Source of the DNA: Cyclina sinensis
Taxonomy: Eukaryota; Mollusca; Bivalvia; Venerida; Veneridae
Direction: 5' to 3'
DNA: 64,000 bases
Assembly (NCBI GenBank): GCA_012932295.1
Contig: JAAONU010000004.1
Location: forward strand, 8,866,630-8,930,629
The translations under genes were made by a program, and so were the position numbers. Every line of letters begins with the position of its first letter. Position 1 is the stretch's first letter. The notes under the pieces are model-generated. The model was not told where the DNA came from, ran no database searches, and worked only from the letters and a program-made list of their open reading frames with translations. This document shows positions 27,101 through 39,100 of this stretch, in pieces.

Positions 27101-30100
27101 CACCTGATGATGCTTCATACCAAATATCTAAGCTCCAGGCCTTGTAGTTCTGGAGAAGAAGATTTTTAAAGTTCCAAATTTGAAAATCTAATTTTAGCTC
27201 CTGTGGCCTAGAAATGCAATGGACCTGAACCATTTGAACATTTTGGTAAAGCTTCATGCAAGTAACATTCCTGCCAAGTTTCAGCAAGATTGGCCCAGCA
27301 GTTCAGGAGAAGAAGTTGTTTGAAGAAAAAGTTGACGACGCACGCACGCACGACGGACGCCGGACATCAGACAATCACAAAAGCTCACCTTGAGCACTTT
27401 GTGCTCAGGTGAGCTAAAAATGCGTTACTAAGATGCTTGTTCAAAAAGTTTATTAAAAACAAGCGCAGAACTGACAAAATATTTACATGTGTATAAATAA
27501 GTATAGTTTCCAAATCACTGTTTTTAGTGGCTATGTTGGGGACATTGCTCCACTGCTTCCTTGAAAACCCTTGAACGACTAGACTAAGACACTGTCAAAT
27601 AACATCAGACAAGGAGATTGTTTTAAACCAAATTTTAACAGTCAATATGGTCTATTGCTTAGGGCATCAATACTACTTTGCTAAAAGCCAAAGGTTTGAG
27701 TCCCAAGGGGGCTTGTTTGATGAGGCTTGTTGGTGAGATACAAATATTTGTGCATATAAGGGAAAACTTTTTCAGTATATTTCAAAATTCTCTCCTAATG
27801 AATAGCTGACTTACAGGATAGACATAAATATTCACATAAACAGTATTCTAAGCTATTGTGCAGTACGGAGTGACCTAAATTTTACTTTCAGGACTGCATT
27901 TAATCTCAGCACATGAAAGCTTTGAAATATTAAGGCCCAGAAGTACAAAATATGCAATGTATATGCAGAGGAAATTGCTTAAGGGTACATCTGATGTTGA
28001 GTGTACTGACATAATCCCCTTTGGACAAAATCCCCTTAGCATACCCAGACAAAATCCCCTCCATGGGTGGAAATAATCCCCTTCATGTTTTTGCAAGGCT
28101 GGACAAAATCCCCTTACCTACCCAGACAAAATCCCCTTGTTTCATAGGTTTCTAATGTATTTTTATGCTCCATAAAAATTGATGAATAATGAACTTTTGT
28201 TTTTTTGATTTATAATTATGTATCAAGTTAACTGTTATAATTATATAAGCTTGATAAGACATATTATTTTTAATTGTTCAGATCAATTATCAACCAAATT
28301 ATTATTAAAAACAATTTAATTAGTTTAGAAGTCATTATAATTGTGGTAAATTATCAAATGCATAACAAATATATTTGATTAGGCAATTTCTTGAATTGTT
28401 TTAAATTGATTAGTATGAAAAACATTTTAATTAGTTTAACAGTGTTCATTTTAATTGTTTAAAATGATGACTTAATTCACTCAAGTAAGAGTGAATATTA
28501 AAAAAAACATAAACAGAAAATTCATCCAAGGGGATTTTGTCTTAGGTAGCAATTTTATTGAGGGGATTTTGTCCACTTCAAAATTTCACATATGAAGGGG
28601 ATTATGTCCACCCATGGAGGGGATTATGTCCAGATATACAAAAATACATGAAGGGGATTTTGTCCGAAGGGGATTTTGTCTGACATTCCTGATGTTGACA
28701 TATGTGTAAGACTTTAACAGTTTTAGATTGTGTGTCTTCAGACATAAGCTACCTCTATGCCTTAATGTAAAAGTTCCAGTATCAATGAACATTACTGAAC
28801 TGTATGTTTTACAATTTATCATAGCAAAACATAAAGCTTCCATAATCATTTGTGTTTTGAGACAGGATTGCTATGTTGTTTATAATCAATGGACAGTTAA
28901 GTGAACTGGCAGGCAGAATTTTACACATAAAGAATGCTGCAAATAACAACAAAACAGAACATTCAAGTGCCAAAATTTCAGTATCTAAATTATATTTGAA
29001 GATTTACCTTCTTTACTTTCTTTTCTACCAGTCTGTTGCTAGGATACTTATCCAAGTTGGTGACATCATCACTTGTTACCTTAGTAATGGGAAGGACTCC
29101 AGAGGGGTAATTCACAACATTGTACAAAAAGCAATATCCTCCACAACCTAAAAAATACAGGATTTGTTTTGATGTAAGATTGGAATATAATTTCCCAAAT
29201 GTGCATCAAAAGTGATACATTTAATTCTATCCATTCCCTTCTAGAGCAATGAAAACATCCAGCTGTTTTTTTTTTCCACCTGGCACAAGTTTTTGGCCAA
29301 ACTGCCGGAGCAGTCTCTAAAAACTGTTCATTTAAGTTGAATAAGAAAGAAAACTGTTATCGTTAGTAATTCACATAAACAGAAAGGAAGACAGCAATCA
29401 ACTTTAGTTATTCACATAAGCAGAAAGGAAGAAAGCAATCAACTTTAGTAATTCACATAAGCAGAAAGGAAGAAAGCAATCAACTTTAGTAATTCACATA
29501 AGCAGGAAGGAAGAAAGCAATCAACTTTAGTAATTCACATAAGCAGAAAGGAAGAAAGCAATCAACTTTAGTAATTCACATAAGCAGAAAGGAAGAAAGC
29601 AATCAACTTTAGTAATTCACATAAGCAGAAAGGAAGAAAGCAATCAACTTTAGTAATTCACATAAGCAGAAAGGAAGAAAGCAATTAACTTTAGTTATTC
29701 ACATAAGCAGAAAGGAAGAAAGCAATCAACTTTAGTTATTCACATAAGCAGAAAGGAAGAAAGCAATCAACTTTAGTAATTCACATAAGCAGAAAGGAAG
29801 AAAGCAATCAACTTTAGTAATTCACATAAACAGAAAGGAAGAAAGCAATCAACTTTAGTAATTCACATAAGCAGAAAGGAAGAAAGCAATCAACTTTAGT
29901 TATTCACATAAGCAGAAAGGAAGAAAGCAATCAACTTTAGTTATTCACATAAACAGAAAGGAAGAAAGCAATCAACTTTAGTAATTCACATAAGCAGAAA
30001 GGAAGAAAGCAATCAACTTTAGTAATTCACATAAGCAGAAAGGAAGAAAGCAATCAACTTTAGTTATTCACATAAACAGAAAGGAAGAAAGCAATCAACT

Positions 30101-33100
30101 TTAGTAATTCACATAAGCAGAAAGGAAGAAAGCAATCAACTTTAGTAATTCACATAAGCAGGAAAGAAGAAAGCAATCAACTTTAGTAATTCACATAAGC
30201 AGAAAGGAAGAAAGCAATCAACTTTAGTAATTCACAATAGTTGAAAGAAAGAAAGTTGTTATCTGGAGTCAAAGAAAGGAAGCAGTCATCAAAAGTAGTC
30301 CACATTAGTTGAAAGCAATTTCTCTCCTATTAGATTAAAAATGACACAACTGTGAATGACACTTTATACAGTGACAGTTTATGTCTATGATATACAATGC
30401 AAATTCATCAGTAAAAGTTAGCTTGTTGACCTTGAAATATGCATCATACTGACATAATTACACAATGACATAAAATATTCACAACATTTTTCTTCTATTA
30501 ACATATATGCAATTATACTGTGTTTGCCAACAAGCCACTGTCACATAGTCATAACCTATAAACACTCTAGAATAAACCTATTAACTCACTAGAAACGAAG
30601 CAAATTAATGTAAAAATAGATGAAAACACTTACTTATAATATCAGCTGCCTTTCCAATTGGAAATGCTGCCACAGGAAATGGTGGACAGATAACAGCATC
30701 AAGATTTTTTGCTCTCCATGCAGTCAGGAATTCTTCTTTATATTCCTACAAAAATCTAAATTTATTCAATAAGGACAAAAACAAAATGAATGCATGCTTT
30801 TGTGGTTTTTTTGTTTAGCTCTACCATGTTGACTGGCATAACCTTACTGAAAGCTATGCCTTAAAATATCAATTTAAATTACAATCTATAGTCCATATAA
30901 TCAGGTAGCTTTTCACATGGCTAGGCAAGGCTAAAAAATTTTCACCGTGTTAAAGAAGGTTTTGAAATAATACTGATATGTGGATGCCTTATCATATGTT
31001 AACACTGCTCTTCATGTCTTTAGACTAGAGCTATAAATATTTTGTAGGGAGATACCTGGCACGTAATGACTAAATCTATTTGACTGCATGTACATGTGTT
31101 CATCCCTCCAAAAAACAGTACAAATACCTTTTATACATACCTGAATTTTTATTGCATGCTGAAACCACTCGTGTACTGACCTGAAAAAATCAGTTACAAA
31201 ACTCTTACAAGTCAGCATGGGATCTTTTTTGATCACAAAAGTAATATCTATCTATTTAAGTTCATTTATTTAAGGAACCAGTTTGCCTATATGACTGATG
31301 CTCCCTGAACTGTTTAGATATTTTAAGTTGCAGGAGATAGCAAAAGATACAGAAATCATCACGTTCCAAAGACACCCAACTGGTTCTTTTCCATGTTTAG
31401 TGTACTGCACCAATACACAGAATCTTGGTTTTGGTAAATGTAAGGGTTGCTTGGCAACAGATCTGCAGATGAAAGTGCTAGTATATGAAAAGGATGTCAA
31501 AAAAAGTGCAAAAAAAACTTCAATGTTTTCAAGGTATATTTACAGCAGAAGTAAAATTACTGCTAATAATAAGCCCTGTGTTCATTTTTTTATCTGACTA
31601 TGAACTTTGCTGTTCAACATTCAAATAAAGTCGAGCCAGGCATTACAACTCTTCAGTAAACAGGCATTTAAAGTATTCTGTAAAGTTGCATAACCTTATT
31701 ACCAAACATAAATCTATTTACCAGACAGAAAACAAATTTAAGAATATATAAAACAAATTTACCTGACAGAGAACAAATTTAAGAATATATAAAACAAGTT
31801 TACCTGGCAGAAAACAAATTTAAGAATATATAAAACAAGTTTTTACCTGACAGAGAACAAATTTAAGAATATATAAAACAAGTTTACCTGACAGAAAACA
31901 AATTTAAGAATATATAAAACAAGTTTACCTGACAGAAAACAAATTTAAGTTTATACAATACAAGTTTACCTGACAGAAAACAAATTTAAGTAAATATAAA
32001 TCAAGAAGGAAATACAAGAGTTTGCAATGACCTCTCAAAATGCAAAATTAGGGGTTTTGACCAACTTACATAAAATATAAATTATATCAACTTAACATTT
32101 TGCACTGCAATTCAATGGGGACAGATTACAATAACTTAATCCATGTAAAAAAGATACTTGCTTTATTCCAATTCTTGCTCTAAGAAGCTGACCAAAAACT
32201 TTGTCCTGAAAATTTGAAATGGTATACGCCACTACACTCTTTCAAATTTAAGCAGTTTGAAGCTATAATGAAAACATTTATATAGCAATGGATTGACAAA
32301 ATGAGTGTATGACAAAGGCCTTCCTGCACAAAAGCCCTCCCATCTAAAAAATGACCACGTGAACAAAACTTCTCTCATCAAATTTACTGGAAGGACAAAA
32401 GCCCTCCCACATTGAAAAATATTAAGGCAACTTTTCTGTTGCAAAGTTTTTACTAATAAATATGTGGTAGATAATTTTATAGTGCCAAGGTCATTTTAAA
32501 GATTTTATAATTATTTGAGAGTGGAGTGGGAAAAGCTGTAACAATTCTACAGTCAAGACTGTTTTAAGAGACCTTCTTCCAGAATCAGTAAATAAGGTCA
32601 CATATGACAGGGAGTCTCTTAATACAGTCCTGGCAGAAGGACTATAAATAAGTAAAGTACATTATAACAATACAGTCACTTTTATGCCTTTAATGAAATA
32701 ACATACAAATACATGTACTTACAATAAGTTTTAAAAGACATTCTGTACACAAGACTCTGTAAAATACTAAGATTTAGTAAAAAATACACTTTTGAGATAT
32801 AAAAACCTAAAAATACACATTTCAAAGAGCTAAAATCAAACAGCCAGCTGCATAATATTAATATAATTACTATGTACACCTATCAAAATTAAAAGTACAT
32901 GTACATGTTATCCAGTGTGAGAACTGTTCTTTTCTTGCATTTATTGGTCGCCAATTTTTGCAAAGAAATCAGCTGGTCTCGTGCTTTCAGGCATGACTAC
33001 GAACGGTAACTCTAGCCGACTTAAACTGCGGGGGCGTCTCAAAGTCGCTAAAAACAGACTAATTACCGATTTGGGCGACAAATTTTAAGGTCGCTTGTCA

Positions 33101-36100
33101 CATAACGCAGAGTGTCGTTTAATTCAGTGTTTTTAAAAAGTAAAAACATTCGGGGGCGAAAAATATGGTTGCGTATGACAGGGAGTCGCTAAAATCAGGG
33201 AGTCGTTAATGCAGTCTTGACTGTACATGAAAAATGTGTCCAGGGGTAACCTTTTATTAAGGGGAATCCTTTATGAATTTTGCTCATGAATTGTTTGAAA
33301 TTAAATTTAATTTTACAGCAGACGCAAAAAATAATACATGAGATAGCTCCCATAAATCAGATGGGAGTGCTTTTGTCCACCTTGTCATTTTTGAATGGCA
33401 CGACTTTTGTCCATATCCCATAAAATATCATATGTGTTCATTAAATGCTGCCCATTGGAAGGAAGAGTAACTAATTAACTCAGTGCAAGTTCACAGTTCA
33501 ACCTACTTCAATTCATAAACTTTCAATTTCTGACAAGGAAATCCATTTTCTGGCTAGCAGTCTCAAGTCTTCTTGGATTTATTTATGCTGCTTTGCATAA
33601 GCAGCCATGCCATCTTTCTATTAGGAACAAAAGTTTTTGTAACACTAGGTGTATTTTAACATACCCTTGATGCAAGCTGCCCGACCCATGACATCACCCA
33701 TAGCAGCCATTTTGGTATTTTTGATGGCAGAAGTAACCTTTTTATCTGAGGTTCTTCAATATCTTTGTTCCTAAATTAATAAATTGAAACCTTCTTCTTT
33801 ACATATCATGGTTAATTTTATTTAATTCAAAAAAAGTTACATAGAAGAGACAAATATTTAGAAGAAGAAAAGAAAATCTATTCAGTCATGCTGTCAATCA
33901 TTCAAAAGACCAGACATTAAATGGTGTACTCTAAAATTAACTGAAGAAATTTCGAAGGACACATTTTCATATTTATTTTGCTTAGGCATATAGATACTAA
34001 GAAAGTGTTCATTTGTAACAAATTCCTATCTACCCAAAATTTTACAACAGCTCCCTATATATAAAGACTTACAAAGGATATTAACCATTACCCTGCTAGA
34101 GGCAACTGACTCTGCCTTTGCGACCAGTGCAGACCAAGATCAGCCTGGACATCTGTGCAGTCTGATCATGGTTTGCACTATTTGCCATTCAGTCAGTAAA
34201 TTTTCAATCCACACCCCCATAAACAACTAATAGATCTGTCCAAACTGAAAGCTGGACAAGCCCATTTTAGATATTTAGCAAGATCAGTGTTCATGCATTC
34301 AGTTTACCTGATGTTGTTAAGAACTTCTAGACCAACACCTACCCAACAAGAAATGATCTGTTTGATACCATTCACATATGATATAGAAGGAAATGAAATG
34401 CTCCAAATTTTAGGGTAAGCCTCTTAGAACATGAGGAAAGATATACCCAAAGTTAGAACAAAGAGAAGAATAAACTGATGTTATTGTTCAACTTTTACTG
34501 TCAAAGTAGTCTGTGACTTACGTCTTGTTTAGAAAGATCAGCCCACCATCACCCATAACTGTTGCCACATAAAGATTAGGTATCAAGTGACAAATCTTTG
34601 GAGGAACAAACTCTACAACCTGAAAGAGAAGGACTTCAAAAGTTTGTAATATATCCATATATTGACAAAATACAATCATTAAATCAATTTCCAAGTCAAA
34701 CTAGAAAAATGTTATTTTTACACATTTACTTAAAGAGGCTGTACTCCAGATTTGACATACAATTTTTTTTTCATAAATTATATATTTAGATGCCGTGAGA
34801 TTATAACAACATAATATTTTACTTCAAAACTGATTATAAAAGTCAAAATAGAATAAAAAAAATATTTTCGCTCCAGCCAGATTTGAACTCTGGACCCTCA
34901 TGTTAACAAAATAATTCGGACGCTTTTACTGTCACCACCATCGCCGCATGTGATATTACAGATATTTACTTTAAATCTTATACGATATAGTTATACCGTC
35001 GCGTTACGGTATAGCACTTTGAAATGGAAAAAAATCAATTTATAATGTAATTATTTGACTTATTTTTTGTCAGTAAGTTATTTTTTAAGCATTAGTCATA
35101 AATATTACAAGAAATTTATAATACAAGAAAACTTTCTTTTTTCTGTCATCTGGAGCAAAGCCCCTTTAAGATAGATAACAACACATTTGTTCTCACAACT
35201 TTTATACTTAGCTGCTCTTGAGAAAAATCTTTCATGGAACTTACCACTAAAACAACTCAGTAAACTTCATTATTTAATGTAACTTGAAGTACTGAGTCTG
35301 AAAAAAAGTACATGGCTCTGCATAAGGACACATCCTGCCTTTGTCTGGGATTAAAACTTTAAAGATTGATATGAAATATGTACTTGATAGTCATAATATT
35401 GACAAGACAGAAAAAATTAAAGACAAACTGAATCCTGACATCAATATCACTAATAATCATTAATCACCTTAAAATCAGTATCACTTTATTGTAAAAGCAT
35501 AAAAAATGAAAGTAACTTGACCAATTAACAATTGTAAATTGTGTTCATATTAGAAATTTAGCAAAATTAAGAAAACATTCTTAAATTTTTCTTTCTTATA
35601 TAATTGCAGGGATGTTTAACATTTATGCAATCTGAACCAAAATGAACATGAAACAATACAAAGTTTAGTGCTAAATGGCTATGAACCACTAATGTCAAAC
35701 TGTGTACTTACTGTATGTCTCATGACACACTGTAATTACTGTATGCCCTAATGTCGAACTGTGTACTCTTACAGTATGTCCCATGACTCACTGTACATAC
35801 TGTATGCCCTAATGTCGAACTGTGTACTTACTGTATGTCCCATGACACACTGTACTTACTGTATGCCCTAATGTCGAACTGTGTACTTACTGTATGTCCC
35901 ATTAAACACTGTACGTACTGTATGCCCTAATGTCCAACTGTGTACTAACTGTATGTCCCATGACACACTGTACATACTGTGTGCTCTAATGTCGAACTGT
36001 GTACTCTTACAGTATGTCCCATGACTCACTGTACATACTGTATGCCCTAATGTCGAACTGTGTACTTACTGTTTGTCCCATTACACACTGTACTTACTGT

Positions 36101-39100
36101 ATGCCCTTATGTCAAACTGTGTACTTACTGTATGGCCCATGACACACTGTACATACTGTATGCCCTAATGTCGAACTGTGTACTTACTGTATGTCCCATT
36201 AAACACTGTACATACTGTATGCCCTAATGTCCAACTGTGTACTTACTGTATGTCCCATGACACACTGTACATACTGTATGCCCTAATGTCAAACTGTGTA
36301 CTTACTGTATGTCCCATGACACACTGTACATACTGCATGCCCTTATGTCGAACTGTGTACTTACTGTATGTCCCATTACACACTGTACGTACTGTATGCC
36401 CTCATGTCGAACTGTGTACTTACTGTATGTCCCATGACACACTGTACTTACTGTATGTCCTTTTGTCAAACAGTGTACTTACTGTATGTCCAAATATCAA
36501 ACTGTGTACTTACTGTATGTCCCATGACACCCTGTACGTACTGTATGCCCTAATGCCAAACTGTCTACTTACTGTATGTCCCATTACACACTGTATGTAC
36601 TGTATGCCCTAATGCTGAACTGTGTACTTACTGTACATCCCATGACACACTACTAACTGTATGCCCTAATGTCAAACTGTGTACTTACTGTATGTCCCAT
36701 TAAACACTGTACGTACTGTATGCCCTTATGTCAAACTGTGTACTTACAGTGTGTCCCATGGCACACTATACATACTGTATGCCCTAATGTCGAACTGTGT
36801 ACTTACTGTATGTCCCATGACACACTGTACATACTGTATGCCCTAATGTCAAACTGTGTACTTACTGTATGTCCAAATATCAAACTGTGTACTTACTGTA
36901 TGTCCCATGACACACTGTACGTACTGTATGCCCTAATGCCAAACTGTGTACTTACAGTGTGTCCCATGACACACTGTACGTACTGTTTGCCCTGATGTCA
37001 AACTGTGTACTTACTGTATGTCCCATTACACACTGTATGTACTGTATGCACTAATGCTGAACTGTGTACTTACTGTATGTCCCATGACACACTACTAACT
37101 GTCTGCATAATGTCAAACTGTGTACTTACTGTATGTCCCAGGACACACTGTACTTACAGTATGCCCTAATGTCGAACTGTGTACTAACTGTATGTCCCAT
37201 GACACACTGTACATACTGTATGCCCTAATGTCGAACTGTGTACTTACTGTATGTCCCATGACACACTGTACTTACTGTATGCCCTAATGTCAAACTGTGT
37301 ACTAACTGTATGTTCTAATGTCAAACTGTGTACTCTCAGTGTGTCCCATGACACACTGTACATACTGTATGCCCTAATGTCCAAATGTGTACTTAATGTA
37401 TGTTTCATGACACACTGTACATACTGTATGCCCTAATGTCCAAATGTGTAATTAATGTATGTCCCATGACACACTGTACATACTGCATGCCCTAATGTCC
37501 AAATGTGTACTTATTGTATGTCCCATGACACACTGTACATACTTAAATGCCCTAATGTCAAACTTTGTACTTACAGTATGTCCCATGATACACTGTTCAT
37601 ACAGTACTGTATGCCCTAATGTCCAATTGTGTACTTTGTCATACTGTTCCTTTTGTATGACCAATGTCACACTAGGCTGACTGCAACCTTAATGTCAAAC
37701 TGTTCAGACTGTATTCCTTATGCCTAAGGATATAGACACTCAATGTATGCCTTAGGTAACATGCAGTTATTGTATGCTTAAAGATACATGCACTTACTGT
37801 ATGCACGGAAGATACCCTGTGCATATTGTATGCCCAAGATAAACTGTACTTTTTCCTACTGTATGCCTATCAACTCTAGTGCTTTATCTGCAATGCACTT
37901 ACTGTATGCCCAAGGACAGGTGTTCTTACTGTATGTCACAGGTTACATACACTTACTATTTGCCCCATCGATATATATAAGTACTTACCACATGCCCAAA
38001 GATACATGTACTATCTGCATGCTCAGGATGCATGCACTCACTGTATGCCAAAGATTACATGCACATACTGTTGCCCACAGATGCAGACATCAATTGTTTC
38101 CCCAGGAATACATGCATATACTGTATCACAGTATGCTCTAGTATATATGTACTTACTGTGTGCCCTAAAGATACCCTGTGCATACTGTATGCCCCAGGAT
38201 AAACTGTTGTTACTGTATAGCTCAGGATACATGCACATACTGTATGCTCAAGGATACATGAACTTAACTGTATCCCCCAAAGATAACCTGTGAATATTGT
38301 ATGCCCCAAAATACACAGTACTTACTGTATGGCCCATTGACTCTAGTGCTTTCTTTGCCATCAGCACAGCTCTCTGGCAAGAGGGAACTGGTTGTATGTA
38401 CCCATCATGAACATAAAACCCAATGGTCAATGGTTTTTTGCTTTCATATAGCTGTAAAGAAATATAAGTAACAATTACATTCATCATGTTAGAAAAAGCA
38501 ACCAGTATAACCTGCTAAATGTCTTCTATTCCTTAATTTTTTTAACAATGTTGAATGCTTATAGAGACATTAACACACATACTGTTATCAAATAACTCTT
38601 GAACATAATCCTATCAAACTGATAAAGTTTATTAGTAATTAGCAGTTAGAAGCTTATTACACTGTCTGAAAGGCAAAATGATGTCCTCATCTCCCCAAAC
38701 AGTCATATTTATATATTTTTCAAATACTACTTATAAACCATAAGGCTTACAGTTTTGATATTTTGTGCGTAGCATTGTCTTGTGGACCTCTACCAAGTTG
38801 GTTCAAATCATGACCCCCAGGGTCAATGTTGGTCCCACCCTGCTTGTAGTTAATAAGAAAAACTTTTAAAATCTTCTTTTCTTAAACCACTTGACACAGT
38901 GTTTTTCTAATTTGTTGTGAGGCACCCTCTAGTAGACCTCTACAAAGATGGTTCATATAATTATTATGTCCCTTGGGCCAAATTTTAGCCCCATCCCCAG
39001 TGGTCACTTGGTTCTGCATAGACATGCATAAGAAAAAACTTCTAACGAGGAAGCACAAACACAATGCCTAGAACTTAACTATCTTCTTATATGGGATGGG

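Noticed and set aside
25057..27290. Minus-strand open frames with repeated SLDIWY- and [13 protein letters not shown] peptides
   Set aside because: They are read from tandem units of the 1.6-kb non-coding element; each is short and broken.
29360..30237. CRISPR-like array
   Set aside because: The units are directly tandem with no unique spacers, in a eukaryotic intron.
35700..37670. Long open frames on the plus strand with repeated MSHDTLY- and CVLTVCP-like peptides
   Set aside because: They are translations of the intronic splice-donor minisatellite; the period keeps a frame open by chance and there is no gene structure.
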